In this document: positions 37,493 through 50,206 of the stretch, in pieces | Layout: each line of letters begins with the position of its first letter | Numbering within the stretch: the first letter of the stretch is position 1 | NCBI GenBank assembly: GCA_019241525.1 | Contig: JAFAWY010000101.1 | Location: 1-64,000, forward strand | Reading direction: 5' to 3' | Length of the DNA: 64,000 nucleotides | Origin: Pseudonocardiales bacterium | GTDB taxonomy: Bacteria; Actinomycetota; Actinomycetes; Mycobacteriales; Pseudonocardiaceae | Translations under genes and position numbers: made by a program | The notes under the pieces: generated by a model | Database searches by the model: none | Seen by the model: the letters and a program-made list of their open reading frames with translations, nothing else | Told to the model about the DNA's origin: nothing

Positions 37493-38098
37493 GTGAACAG
37501 CGACATATCCCAGTCGAGTCCCCAGGTTGACGGGTTACCGGCAGAAACCGGCGCCCCGTGGTTTGACGACTTGCCGATCCCCGTGGACGTCATCAAGCTG
37601 GGACAGGGTGTGGAGTTGCACCCGCAGTGCGAGCCGCTGGCGCCCCTGATAGGAGTGTGGCGTGGCAAGGGGCTTGCCCAGTATCCGTCGTTGCTCGGCG
37701 AGTTCCCGTACGGCCAGCAGATCGTCTTTTCCCACGACGGCAGGCCGTTCCTGGCCTACGAAGCGCGAGCGTGGTTGCTGAGCCCCGACGGTCAGGTGTT
37801 GCGCCCCGCGGCCCGCGAAGTCGGGTGGTGGCGGATGGACGAAGAGCAGACCATCGAGCTGATCCTTGCGCACATGTTCGGCATCTGTGAGATCTACTAC
37901 GGCGGGCAGATCAGTGACTCGTCGTGGGAGTTGCACGCACATGTCCTGGAGCGGACCGAAACGGCTCGGCAGACCACTGCGGCTGCCCGGTTGTATGGCA
38001 TTGTCGAGGGCGGTGATCTGGCTTATGCCGAGGAACGGGCGCTACGCGGCCTTCCCATGAAGCCGCACCTGTCTGCTCAACTCCAACGCCTCGTCTAG
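37493..38098 (+). CDS. Nitrobindin-like heme-binding beta-barrel protein (DUF1794)
   Basis: 201 residues. LAPLIGVWRGKGLAQYPSLL contains the G-x-W-x-G-x-G of the fatty-acid-binding-protein-like nitrobindin family; REVGWWRMDEEQTIELILAH forms barrel strands; the C-terminal PMKPHLSAQLQRL carries the candidate proximal heme His. Homologues bind ferric heme and isomerise peroxynitrite. No signal peptide. GTG start at 37493. A hairpin repeat element follows the gene. Confidence 0.88.
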   Translation: MNSDISQSSPQVDGLPAETGAPWFDDLPIPVDVIKLGQGVELHPQCEPLAPLIGVWRGKGLAQYPSLLGEFPYGQQIVFSHDGRPFLAYEARAWLLSPDGQVLRPAAREVGWWRMDEEQTIELILAHMFGICEIYYGGQISDSSWELHAHVLERTETARQTTAAARLYGIVEGGDLAYAEERALRGLPMKPHLSAQLQRLV

Positions 38099-38117
38099 GC
38101 CTCTCCACCCACCCCTT

Positions 38118-38185
38118 CTCCCGATATCGAGACATATCGGGATCGCCAGGACACCTTTTGGGCCGATATGTCTCCATGTCGGGAG
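38118..38185. repeat. ~65-bp palindromic hairpin element, copy 2 (nitrobindin-uvrC gap)
   Basis: CTCCCGATATCGAGACATAT / ATATGTCTCCATGTCGGGAG arms with loop GATCGCCAGGACACCTTTTG-type centre. It shares both arms with copy 1 at 18772-18835; the loop differs in sequence, as expected for a structure conserved for its hairpin. Confidence 0.8.
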
Positions 38186-38215
38186 GGGGAGGTGCTCGGG
38201 ATAGGCTGCCCGTTG

Positions 38216-40147
38216 ATGGCTGATCCGTGCACCTACCGTCCCGCGCCGGGGACCATCCCGGACGCGCCCGGGGTATACCGGTTCCGGGACGAGCATGGCC
38301 GGGTCGTCTATGTCGGCAAGGCGAATAGCTTGCGCAGCCGGCTGAACTCCTACTTCGCCGACCTGTCAGGCCTGCATCCGCGCACCCGGCAGATGGTCAC
38401 CACGGCCGCCTCTGTGGACTGGACCGTGGTAAGCACCGAGGTCGAGGCACTCCAGTTGGAATACAACTGGATCAAAGAATTCGACCCACGGTTCAACGTG
38501 CGGTACCGCGATGACAAGACCTATCCGGTGCTGGCGGTGACGCTGCACGAGGAATATCCGCGGTTGCATGTTTACCGCGGGCCACGCCGCCGCGGGGTCC
38601 GGTATTTTGGGCCATACGCGCACGCCTGGGCGATTCGGGAGACGCTCGACCTGCTCACCAGAGTATTCCCGGCACGGGTTTGTTCAACCGGCGTCTTCAA
38701 ACGGCACGGCCAGATCGGCAGACCCTGCTTGCTAGGCTATATCGACAAATGCTCAGCGCCCTGTGTGGGTAATGTTACCACCGAAGAACATCGCGCTATC
38801 GTCATCGATTTCTGCGATTTCCTCTCCGGTCGGACCGACAAGATGATCCGCCGACTCGAGCAAGAAATGGAGGCGGCGGCTGCTGAGCTGGAGTTCGAAA
38901 GGGCCGCCCGGCTGCGTGACCACTTGGGTGCGCTGCGCCGGGCGATGGAAAAGCAGGCAGTGGTGCTCGGTGACGGCACCGACGCCGACGTGATCGCGTT
39001 CGCCTGCGACGAGCTCGAGGCCGCCGTGCAGGTGTTCCACGTGCGCGGTGGGCGGGTCCGCGGGCAGCGTGGCTGGGTGATCGAAAGGGTGGAACAGGTC
39101 GACCTGGTCGGCCAGTTCCTCACCCAGTTCTACGGCGAGCAGGCGGCACTGGCTGGTTCAGCCGATGATGCCACCCAGCCGGTACCGCGCGAGGTACTGG
39201 TCCCTGAGCTGCCAGAAGACGCCGATGCGCTAACCGAATGGCTTTCGGAGCTCCGTGGTTCCCGCGTACAACTACGGGTCCCGCAACGGGGAGACAAGCG
39301 CGCGCTGGCCGACACCGTGGCGCGCAATGCCGCAGAGGCTTTCGCGCAGCACAAGTTGCGCCGGGCCGGCGATCTGACTGCGCGGGCCGCGGCGCTGCAA
39401 GAGATCCAGGAATACCTCGGGCTGGACACCGCCCCGCTGCGTATCGAATGCATCGACGTCAGCCATGTGCAGGGCAACGATGTGGTGGCCTCGCTGGTGG
39501 TCTTCGAGGACGGGTTGGCCCGCAAGCCGGATTACCGGCGCTTCGCAATCCGCGACGCGGCCGGCGGCGGTCACTCTGATGACGTGGCTAGCATTGCCGA
39601 GGTGGTCCGCCGGCGCTTCGCCCACTACCTGCGGGAAACGGAGCCGGCTGCCCGAGCTGGCCTGGATCCCGAGAGCGGACGGCCCCGGAAGTTCGCCTAC
39701 CCACCGAACCTGCTTGTGGTCGATGGCGGCCCGGCGCAAGTCGCCGCGGCGGCCCAGGAGCTGTTCGAGCTAGGGGTGACTGACGTGGCGGTCGCCGGGC
39801 TGGCCAAACGGCTGGAGGAGGTCTGGTTACCAGGCGAAGCCGACCCAGTGATCCTGCCCCGCACCAGTGAGGGCTTGTATCTCCTGCAGCGAGTCCGCGA
39901 CGAGGCACACCGGTTCGCGATCACCTACCACCGGCAGAAACGCTCGGCGCGCATGACCAGCTCTGAATTGGACCACGTCACCGGGCTCGGCCAGACTCGG
40001 CGCACCGCGCTACTCAAACACTTCGGTTCGGTGCGCCGCATCCGGCAGGCCACTGTGGCGGAGCTCACCGCGGTACCTGGCGTTGGTCCGAGTACGGCCC
40101 GGGCTGTCCTCGCTGCCCTGGGCAACGCGAGCGAGGGTGAGGTATGA
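38216..40147 (+). CDS. uvrC: Excinuclease ABC subunit C
   Basis: 643 residues. GIY-YIG nuclease ([19 protein letters not shown], residues ~18-36, then LRSRLNSYF), cysteine-rich [18 protein letters not shown] motif [16 protein letters not shown], RNase-H-like C-terminal nuclease ([33 protein letters not shown]) and tandem HhH ([32 protein letters not shown]). It incises both sides of lesions with UvrAB. The ATG at 38216 is chosen because homologues start MADP-x-x-Y-RP. Confidence 0.97.
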   Translation: MADPCTYRPAPGTIPDAPGVYRFRDEHGRVVYVGKANSLRSRLNSYFADLSGLHPRTRQMVTTAASVDWTVVSTEVEALQLEYNWIKEFDPRFNVRYRDDKTYPVLAVTLHEEYPRLHVYRGPRRRGVRYFGPYAHAWAIRETLDLLTRVFPARVCSTGVFKRHGQIGRPCLLGYIDKCSAPCVGNVTTEEHRAIVIDFCDFLSGRTDKMIRRLEQEMEAAAAELEFERAARLRDHLGALRRAMEKQAVVLGDGTDADVIAFACDELEAAVQVFHVRGGRVRGQRGWVIERVEQVDLVGQFLTQFYGEQAALAGSADDATQPVPREVLVPELPEDADALTEWLSELRGSRVQLRVPQRGDKRALADTVARNAAEAFAQHKLRRAGDLTARAAALQEIQEYLGLDTAPLRIECIDVSHVQGNDVVASLVVFEDGLARKPDYRRFAIRDAAGGGHSDDVASIAEVVRRRFAHYLRETEPAARAGLDPESGRPRKFAYPPNLLVVDGGPAQVAAAAQELFELGVTDVAVAGLAKRLEEVWLPGEADPVILPRTSEGLYLLQRVRDEAHRFAITYHRQKRSARMTSSELDHVTGLGQTRRTALLKHFGSVRRIRQATVAELTAVPGVGPSTARAVLAALGNASEGEV

Positions 40148-41031
40148 CCGGGACTCAGCAGGTGCAGGGCGGCATCGAGGTTGCCGTGGTCTCCGGACTA
40201 TCCGGCGCCGGCCGCAGCACGGCCGCCAAGGTCCTGGAAGACCTGGGCTGGTTTGTCGTGGACAATCTGCCACCAGAGTTGATCGCCACCATGGTGGAGC
40301 TGGGCGCCCGTTCGCAGGGTGTGGTGACCCGCGTGGCGGTGGTCATGGACGTGCGTAGCCGGGCGTTCACCGACGACCTGGCTGCGGTCATTAAAGATCT
40401 GGACGCTCGCGGTTACCGGCCCAAGGTGCTGTACCTGGAGGCCACCGACGCTGTGCTGATCCGGCGCTTCGAGCAAGTTCGGCGTAGCCATCCACTGCAT
40501 AGCGATGGCCGGTTGGTCGACGGGATTACCGCCGAGCGGGCACTGCTCGCCCCACTGCGTGATGAGGCGGACCTGGTGCTGGACACGACCGGGCTGTCGG
40601 TGCATCAGCTCCGGGCCAAGATCGAGCATGCGTTCGGCGGTGAATCGAGCACTCGTACCCGGGTCACGGTGGTGTCCTTCGGTTACAAGTACGGGCTGCC
40701 GATGGACTCCGACCTAGTGATCGACGTGCGATTTTTGCCGAATCCATTCTGGATCCCGGAGTTGCGTGAATTTACCGGGCTGGACGCCGATGTGCGCAAT
40801 TACGTGTTATCTCAGGAAGGCGCAGAAGAATTCCTCGAGCGGTATCTCGAGTTAATGCGATTGATTAGCGGTGGTTACCGGCGTGAGGGCAAGCGCTACC
40901 TGACCATCGCGGTGGGTTGTACAGGTGGTAAACACCGCAGTGTGGTCGTTTCCGAGGCGCTGGCCTCCCGGCTCGGCCAAGACGACGGGATGACCGTCAA
41001 GGTGGTGCACCGGGACGTGGGCCGCGAGTGA
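40144..41031 (+). CDS. rapZ: RNase adaptor / nucleotide-binding protein RapZ
   Basis: 295 residues. P-loop GLSGAGRS (18-25), [21 protein letters not shown] and the C-terminal [28 protein letters not shown] and [17 protein letters not shown]. In E. coli it controls GlmZ/GlmS; in actinobacteria (Rv1421) it binds nucleotides and UDP-GlcNAc. Start overlaps uvrC stop (ATGA); its stop overlaps yvcK. Confidence 0.95.
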   Translation: MTGTQQVQGGIEVAVVSGLSGAGRSTAAKVLEDLGWFVVDNLPPELIATMVELGARSQGVVTRVAVVMDVRSRAFTDDLAAVIKDLDARGYRPKVLYLEATDAVLIRRFEQVRRSHPLHSDGRLVDGITAERALLAPLRDEADLVLDTTGLSVHQLRAKIEHAFGGESSTRTRVTVVSFGYKYGLPMDSDLVIDVRFLPNPFWIPELREFTGLDADVRNYVLSQEGAEEFLERYLELMRLISGGYRREGKRYLTIAVGCTGGKHRSVVVSEALASRLGQDDGMTVKVVHRDVGRE

Positions 41032-42154
41032 CCCGCGCTGTGAAGGCCGTTGCGCTCGGTGGTGGTCACGGGCTGTACGCGACGTTGAGCGCCTTGCGGA
41101 CCATCACTTCGGACATTACTGCCGTCGTCACCGTCGCGGACGACGGTGGATCGTCCGGGCGGTTGCGCCGCGAGCTGGGTGTGCTGCCTCCGGGGGACCT
41201 GCGGATGGCGGTGACCGCGCTGGCCGCTGACGAAGGGCATGCCGGCCGCTGGCGCCAGGTCTTTGCGCATCGCTTTGGTGGTAGCGGGGCGCTGGCCGGG
41301 CATGCCGTGGGCAACTTGGTGATGGCTGGGTTGCTTGAGGTGTTGGGCGATCCGGTGGCGATGCTTGATGAGGTCTGCGGGCTGCTCGGGGTGACCGGGC
41401 GGGTTCTGCCGATGACTGCGCAACCGCTGGACATCGAGGCGGATGTGGCTGGCTTGGACGGTGACCCGGCCCATTCAACTACGCTGCGCCGGATTCGCGG
41501 GCAGGTAGCCGTGGCGACCACTCCAGGGCGGGTACACCGGGTGTGGCTACGCCCGGAACGGCCGCAAGCCTGCACCGAAGCGGTCCTGGCTGTCAGCGAC
41601 GCCGATGTCGTCGTGCTCGGGCCGGGTTCCTGGTTTACCAGTGTGCTGCCACACCTGCTGGTTCCGGACCTGGCCAGGGCGCTGGTCACGACCGAGGCGC
41701 GGCGGATTCTGATCCTGAACTTGGCGCCGCAGCCAGGAGAGACCGCCGGTTTCTCCCCAGAGCAGCACCTGACCGTGCTGCTCGATCACGCACCGCCAGG
41801 ATTCAGCGTGCATGCAGTCCTGGCGGACATCGATGCGGTCGCGGTGCCCGCCAGGTTGCACCGCTGCGCGCGGGCGCTCGGCGGGCACGCGTACCTTGAC
41901 CGGGTCGCTGAGGACGGATCCACCGATCGTCACGATCCGGTGGCGCTGGCCGCAGCACTACGTCGGATACTGAGACCTGCTCGTCAGGGTCGAAACATCG
42001 ACTCGAGACCTGCTCGTCAGGGTCGAAACATCGACTCGAGACCTGCTCGTCAGGGTCGAAGCATCGACGCGGGACCTGTCGGCCAGGGTCGAAGTCGACC
42101 AACCGACACGCCTGGCGAACGAGAGTTGGACCTGCAAGGGGAGGAGAAGCGCCG

Positions 42155-42164
<10 letters not shown>
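41028..42164 (+). CDS. yvcK: YvcK/CofD-like gluconeogenesis factor with a C-terminal tandem repeat
   Basis: 378 residues. [67 protein letters not shown] are the CofD/YvcK UDP-sugar-binding blocks. It controls cell-wall carbon flow (CuvA in Mycobacterium). From residue ~316 three in-frame repeats of 11 residues ([11 protein letters not shown]) follow the conserved domain. Start overlaps rapZ stop, and the whiA GTG lies inside its last codons. Confidence 0.93.
41972..42098 (+). repeat. 33-bp tandem repeat inside yvcK
   Basis: Units at 41972-42004, 42005-42037 and 42038-42070, each starting GAGACCTGCTCGTCAGGGTC, plus a diverged partial unit to 42098. The first two are identical and the third differs by a few bases. 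The unit length is a multiple of three, preserving the reading frame. Confidence 0.9.
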
Positions 42165-45479
<3,315 letters not shown>

Positions 45480-45482
45480 CGG

Positions 45483-46268
45483 ATGGCTCGCCAACCGTTG
45501 ATTGCCGGCAACTGGAAGATGAACCTCAACCATCTTGAGGCGATAGCCGTGGTGCAAAAGCTCGCTTTCGCGCTGCCGGAGAAGTACTTCGCGAAGGTGG
45601 AGGTGGCCGTGCTGCCGCCGTTCACCGCGCTGCGCAGCGTGCAGTCCCTCGTGGAGGGCGACAAGCTGCTGATCCACTATGGCGCCCAGGATCTGTCGCC
45701 CAAGGACTCGGGGGCCTACACCGGGGATGTGGCTGGGCCGATGCTCGCCAAGCTGGGATGCACCTACGTCGTCGTGGGCCATTCCGAGCGGCGCGGATAC
45801 CACTGCGAGGACGACACCCTGGTGGGCAGCAAGGTTAAGGCTGCCCTACGCAACGGGCTGGTGCCTATCCTGTGCGTCGGTGAAGGCTTGGAGGTGCGTG
45901 AGGCTGGTGGTCACCTGGCGCACAGCACCAACCAACTCCGGGCCGCGCTCAAGGGGCTTTCTACCGACCAGGTCCGCAACGTGGTGATCGCCTACGAGCC
46001 GATCTGGGCGATCGGTACAGGGCGGGTCGCCACTCCGGCCGACGCGCAAGAGGTCTGCGGTGCGTTGCGGGAGGCGTTGGCCGACAAGTACGGGACCGAG
46101 GTGGCCGACGAGGTCCGGGTGCTCTACGGCGGGTCGGTCAAGTCGAGCAATGTCGCTGACCTGGTTGCCGAGCCTGATATCGACGGCGCGCTGGTGGGCG
46201 GCGCAAGCCTGGATGCGGACGAGTTCGCGAAGCTCTGTGCGCTGGCCGCGGGAGGTCCGCTACCGTAG
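45483..46268 (+). CDS. tpiA: Triosephosphate isomerase
   Basis: 261 residues. Catalytic residues are in [10 protein letters not shown] (Asn/Lys), VVVGHSERR (His) and [15 protein letters not shown] (Glu and loop 6); [12 protein letters not shown] and [14 protein letters not shown] bind phosphate. It starts three bases after the pgk stop. Confidence 0.97.
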   Translation: MARQPLIAGNWKMNLNHLEAIAVVQKLAFALPEKYFAKVEVAVLPPFTALRSVQSLVEGDKLLIHYGAQDLSPKDSGAYTGDVAGPMLAKLGCTYVVVGHSERRGYHCEDDTLVGSKVKAALRNGLVPILCVGEGLEVREAGGHLAHSTNQLRAALKGLSTDQVRNVVIAYEPIWAIGTGRVATPADAQEVCGALREALADKYGTEVADEVRVLYGGSVKSSNVADLVAEPDIDGALVGGASLDADEFAKLCALAAGGPLP

Positions 46269-46366
46269 TCGGGCAAGCTATGCCAAGGCTGTGACTGCGG
46301 GGCCGGCATCCCCATCTGCTTGTCCGGCCGAGTAATCTTGCAAAGCAGTCATCGTCCGACGAGGGT

Positions 46367-46603
46367 GTGATGAAGCTCTTCCTGCAGATCTTGCTCCTGG
46401 TCACCAGCATCGCGCTGATCCTGCTGATCCTGTTGCATCGAAGCCGTGGGGGAGGGCTGTCAAGCTTGTTTGGCGGCGGCGTGCAATCGAGCTTGTCCGG
46501 ATCCAGCGTTGTGGAGAAGAACCTGGATCGGTTGACGCTGTTTGTCAGCGCGCTCTGGGTGATCTCCATCGTGGGGATCGGGCTTCTCATCAAAATCGGC
46601 TGA
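46367..46603 (+). CDS. secG: Protein translocase subunit SecG
   Basis: 78 residues with two membrane helices (FLQILLLVTSIALILLILLH and LTLFVSALWVISIVGIGLLI) around the conserved cytoplasmic loop RGGGLSSLFGGGVQSSLSG. Part of SecYEG. GTG at 46367 or ATG at 46370. The tpi-secG order is the actinobacterial standard. Confidence 0.95.
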   Translation: MMKLFLQILLLVTSIALILLILLHRSRGGGLSSLFGGGVQSSLSGSSVVEKNLDRLTLFVSALWVISIVGIGLLIKIG

Positions 46604-46650
46604 GCATGCCCCGGGCGTTGCCCGGGCGGTTCCGCGAGGTGAGGCAATCA

Positions 46651-46992
46651 ATGGCAAGTGGCAATGCCATCCGTGGTACGCGGGTGGGAGCAGGCCCCAT
46701 GGGGGAATCCGAGCGGGGCGAGACCGCGCCCCGTCGCCGCGTGTCCTACTGGTGCGCGAATGGGCATGAGTCTCGACCGTCATTTGCGGTCGACGCTGAG
46801 TTACCTGAGCTGTGGGATTGCCCGCGATGTGGTTTTCCGGCTGGGCGCGATGAGCATCAACCACCGGATGCACCGCGTAATGAGCCGTACAAGACCCATT
46901 TGGCCTACGTGAAGGAACGCCGTTCGGATGCTGACGGCGAGGCTATCCTGGCGGAGGCCCTGGCCAGGCTGAAGGAATCTCGGGAGCTATAG
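46651..46992 (+). CDS. rbpA: RNA polymerase-binding protein RbpA
   Basis: 113 residues. SGNAIRGTRVGAGPMGESERGE is the conserved sigma-interacting N-terminus; VSYWCANGHESRPSFA and LWDCPRCGFPAGRD carry the zinc-like Cys; KTHLAYVKERRSDADGEAIL is the sigma-binding tail. RbpA stabilises open complexes with housekeeping sigma and is restricted to actinobacteria. ATG at 46651 with GAGGTGAGG upstream. Confidence 0.96.
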   Translation: MASGNAIRGTRVGAGPMGESERGETAPRRRVSYWCANGHESRPSFAVDAELPELWDCPRCGFPAGRDEHQPPDAPRNEPYKTHLAYVKERRSDADGEAILAEALARLKESREL

Positions 46993-47077
46993 ACAGCAGC
47001 TATTCCGCGTGCCCCGCCGCCGTGCCGCGTAACCGCAACGGTCGCCGCAGGTGGCGGGGTCTGGCAACGGCTGAAGG

Positions 47078-47596
47078 TCAAGCGGCCTGGCAACTTCGGG
47101 TGTCCCCGTCGACGAGCAGGCTATACGAGCATCTGAGCGCTCGACTCGTTCCCTTCCAACTGAGTAATGACGTCACCGTGTGCGCCTGTGATCGGTACGG
47201 CACGGTTCGGTCAGCACTGTCGCTTTGTGCGCTCGGATGATCTGTGTCGAGACCACCCGCCCTCGAGGTTGCCGCTGTGGGCACCTCTTGGGCGAACGCC
47301 GCAGGCGCGGTGGCGATCAGGTGCCCAACCTGCGCCAGCGCCATCGGCGCGGTACCCAACAGCAATCCCGCCACGATCGCCGACGCAGCGATGAGGCGAA
47401 TGCATGTCAAGTCCGCGTGGCTCTTGCGGTAAGGCCCCTCCTGAAGGGCCATCTGGGCGTCGCCGGAACGGTCCACCTGAGTGGTCAGACCGGCCATAAC
47501 GTTGAGCGCGCCACAGTCGTCTGGCGTGTCACTGGTTTCAAGACGACTCGGTGGCCCGACTGTTCGGGTATCCACGAGATCCCCCATGTCTGTCAC
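47078..47596 (-). CDS. Hypothetical exported protein
   Basis: A 172-codon frame with a plausible signal peptide in the middle (IRLIAASAIVAGLLLGTAPMALA, cleaved after ALA), so an ATG at 47452 may be the true start. The rest is low-complexity Ala/Ser/Thr-rich (TSRAGGLDTDHPSAQSDSAD) without a recognised domain. The upstream part before the signal peptide looks spurious. It lies between rbpA and the export operon, facing the latter direction. Weak support. Confidence 0.35.
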   Translation of the reverse strand: MTDMGDLVDTRTVGPPSRLETSDTPDDCGALNVMAGLTTQVDRSGDAQMALQEGPYRKSHADLTCIRLIAASAIVAGLLLGTAPMALAQVGHLIATAPAAFAQEVPTAATSRAGGLDTDHPSAQSDSADRTVPYRSQAHTVTSLLSWKGTSRALRCSYSLLVDGDTRSCQAA

Positions 47597-47732
47597 CCTC
47601 CGTAATCATACGACGGCATCGCACGTCGCTTGGCAGATACCATCCCCAGACCTACCGGCCCAGAACTCGGCTGTCCTCGGGCAAGATGACGACCTTTACT
47701 CAGTTTTATGGACCACCACGCCCTGATCGATC

Positions 47733-49451
47733 TCATCCACCGGCACGCCCACCGCCGCCCGTGAGGCGACGGAGGTTCTGGATATCGCTGGTGGGCAGCG
47801 GCCGCGACAGATCGGCGATGACGACCTGATCACCTGGGTTGAGCCCGGCGAGCACCTGCGTGCGGGTCGGTCCGATGACACCGAGGGTAACGTCGACATT
47901 TTCCGCCGTGCCATTGTGCAATACGGCAACGGTGCTGGCGGAATTTCGGTGCTGGACCGCGGAACTGGGCACGGTAAGGGCGTCCGAGGCATGGGCCAGC
48001 ATGATCGACACCGATGCGCTTTGCCCTGCGAACAGTGGCTGGTCGGTGTCGGTCAGACCGATCGTGACCGGGTAGCTGACTGAACCGGAGCCAGTGGATC
48101 CGGACGTACCGAGCAGGCCGATCGAGACAACTTGGCCATGCAGGGCTGCTGAGGTGCCGCTCGGGACAACGGTTGCGGTATCTCCCACCTTGACGGACCT
48201 GACACTGGTATCGCTGACTGATGTGGTCACCTGGTGCGTTCCTGCTCCGATGACAACGATTTGCGGGCTTGCCGAACTGCCCGGCACAGCTTCGCCCGCG
48301 CTGATCGTCACCAAGCCGACCGTGCCCTCGATCGGGCTGCGCAACTCGGCTTGATCGTGCGCTTGTTGCGCCTCGGTGAGTTGCGCCTGTGCCGCGTCGA
48401 TCGCGGCCTGGTCCGAGGCCAGTTGTTGCGGGGAAGCTGCCCGAACGGCGGGTGCGGTAGAGGGTGGCCGCAGGGCTGCCGGGGTCCGGTTCGCGGTGCC
48501 CGTCGGTGTTGCGGTTGTCCGGGCGCTGCGAGCGGCGCTTGGTGTCGCGGTCGGGTGCGGGCTCGGGGCCGGTGGCGTGACCGGTGCGGTCGTCATGAAT
48601 GTGGTAATGGCTGCGCTGAGGGCGGGCAGATCCGCGGTCACCGCCTGCTGATCGCGGTCGACGGCAGTCTGATCGGCGAGGACCGCACTGATCGCCGCCT
48701 GACACTGGCTCGGATCGGCTGGCGCGGCGGTTGCGGTCACGTCCGGCAACGGCCGGCCATGCCGCTGGGAGTGGTTCGTGACGACCTGTGTTGTGCTGCC
48801 GTGGGTAGCGCTGACGAACGCCTGACAGCTGTTGGTCTCAGTGGTGAGATCACGCCTTTCCTGGGTGAGATCCTGGTCAGCCCGGTGTTGGTCGTTGATC
48901 AGCTGGGCCTGCTGCTTGCTGAGCGTGTCCCGGGCGGACAATGCCGGATTCGACGAGCCTGTCCCGGCCGCGTGAGCGTTATCCCCGGAAGTTGTTTGCG
49001 TGCTGAATGCGGACGGCGCCACTGCGGCCGTGACAGTGGGAATAGTCTGGCTCGACTGATCGGCGGCGAGCTTGGCCTGAGCGGCGGCGACAGTGGATCG
49101 GGCTGAGGCGACCTGGGCGTCCAGGGATGTGGTATCGAGCTGTGCCAGGGTCTGACCGACGGTGACGTGCTGGCCGACAGTGGCTGGCACGCTGCTCACC
49201 GTGCCAGCCACCGGAAAGCTCAGACTCGCCTGATTGACCGGTTGGATGGTGCCCAAGGAGTCGATAGTCGCGTCGACATCGGCTCGCTCGACACTGGCGG
49301 TGCGGTAGGACGATCCGCTGCTGCCACTGGCCTCGACCGCGATGGTGAGCACCACGGCGACCGTAGCTGCTGCGCCTGCTACCGCCCATCGGCGCTGGCC
49401 GCGTTGTGGGCGCGGCCGGCGCGGTCGATCTTTGATCACCAAGGCGTGCAT
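47733..49451 (-). CDS. Membrane-fusion (HlyD/RND-type) adaptor protein, second adaptor of the export locus
   Basis: About 572 residues. One N-terminal membrane helix (RRWAVAGAAATVAVVLTIAVEA) is followed by barrel-sandwich/lipoyl halves (QPVNQASLSFPVAGTVSSVP; AELRSPIEGTVGLVTISAGE) flanking a very long hairpin (residues ~120-390) with coiled-coil segments and a Pro/Thr-rich stretch TPTGTANRTPAALRPP. VKVGDTATVVPSGTSAAL and PVTIGLTDTDQPLFAGQSAS are the beta-barrel parts. It would bridge the MacB-type permease to the outer layer. Four bases separate it from the lipoprotein gene upstream. The ATG at 49451 was picked because earlier codons encode non-conserved Pro-rich sequence. Confidence 0.85.
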   Translation of the reverse strand: MHALVIKDRPRRPRPQRGQRRWAVAGAAATVAVVLTIAVEASGSSGSSYRTASVERADVDATIDSLGTIQPVNQASLSFPVAGTVSSVPATVGQHVTVGQTLAQLDTTSLDAQVASARSTVAAAQAKLAADQSSQTIPTVTAAVAPSAFSTQTTSGDNAHAAGTGSSNPALSARDTLSKQQAQLINDQHRADQDLTQERRDLTTETNSCQAFVSATHGSTTQVVTNHSQRHGRPLPDVTATAAPADPSQCQAAISAVLADQTAVDRDQQAVTADLPALSAAITTFMTTAPVTPPAPSPHPTATPSAARSARTTATPTGTANRTPAALRPPSTAPAVRAASPQQLASDQAAIDAAQAQLTEAQQAHDQAELRSPIEGTVGLVTISAGEAVPGSSASPQIVVIGAGTHQVTTSVSDTSVRSVKVGDTATVVPSGTSAALHGQVVSIGLLGTSGSTGSGSVSYPVTIGLTDTDQPLFAGQSASVSIMLAHASDALTVPSSAVQHRNSASTVAVLHNGTAENVDVTLGVIGPTRTQVLAGLNPGDQVVIADLSRPLPTSDIQNLRRLTGGGGRAGG

Positions 49452-49455
49452 GGCG

Positions 49456-50199
49456 TCAGGACCCGTTGCCGCCGGCCGCGGACCGGTTGGCCCGTCCGGG
49501 ACCACCGAAACCGCCCAGGCAGCCGTTAGGGCCAGGCTGGCGGACACTGATCGATGATGCGGCGACCGTTCCGGTGCCATCGGAGGGGCCCATTACGGTG
49601 ACGCATCGCCCCACACTGAGGCCGGACTTGTCGGTGGTGACGGTCTTGGTGAATGCGGTAGTTGCGGTCGTGGCGACTGTGCGGATGGTGTTCGCAGTGC
49701 CCTCCTGTATCACAAATCCGCTGCCGTTCACCGACGTGATCTTGCCCGAGGTGGCCATAGTGCGACCGCGACCACCACCGGCGCCCGCCCCGCGCCCCAG
49801 GCAGGTACCGCCCCTGGTCGCCGGGCTGATCAGCACGGACGTGGCGGTGAGCGGACCGGCATGGGTACCCGCTGGCTGCGCCGCCGGCCCGGTGGCGAAG
49901 GCGCAATCTCCGACAGCGAGGTCACCGAAGGTAGCGGTCACCGTCTTGGTGAAATTGGTAGAGGGGGTGAACGTGACCCGGACCGGGCCGGTTCGGGGGT
50001 TCTGCACCTCGATGTCGGTTGCGGTGACTGCGGCTACCGTGCCGCGCGGCGGGGGACTGCTCTGGCTCTGAGTTGTCGACTCAGCTGCTGGGCTGGAACT
50101 GGAAGGACTGCCGCAGGCGCTGACGGCCACGGCAGTCGCGAAAGCCGCGACAGTGGCCGCGACGAACCGGGCACGAGCACCTGACACCCGTCTGTTCAT
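49456..50199 (-). CDS. Putative lipoprotein with two DUF5666-like repeats
   Basis: 247 residues. The N-terminus is RRVSGARARFVAATVAAF then TAVAVSACGSPSSS, a lipobox (VSAC) for lipidation. Two related segments follow: RGTVAAVTATDIEVQN...GDLAVGDCAFATG and SGKITSVNGSGFVIQE...GLSVGRCVTVMGP, resembling the DUF5666 beta-barrel repeat. Rich in Gly near the C-terminus. In the middle of the export operon it may act as a periplasmic/wall accessory to the adaptors. Function unknown. ATG at 50199. Confidence 0.75.
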   Translation of the reverse strand: MNRRVSGARARFVAATVAAFATAVAVSACGSPSSSSPAAESTTQSQSSPPPRGTVAAVTATDIEVQNPRTGPVRVTFTPSTNFTKTVTATFGDLAVGDCAFATGPAAQPAGTHAGPLTATSVLISPATRGGTCLGRGAGAGGGRGRTMATSGKITSVNGSGFVIQEGTANTIRTVATTATTAFTKTVTTDKSGLSVGRCVTVMGPSDGTGTVAASSISVRQPGPNGCLGGFGGPGRANRSAAGGNGS

Positions 50200-50206
50200 G
50201 GGTTCC

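Noticed and set aside
41972-42098. CRISPR array inside yvcK
   Set aside because: Units are directly adjacent with no spacers and keep the yvcK frame.
46993-47732. tRNA or regulatory RNA in the rbpA-export gap
   Set aside because: No cloverleaf or riboswitch core could be drawn; only a weak exported-protein frame was kept.
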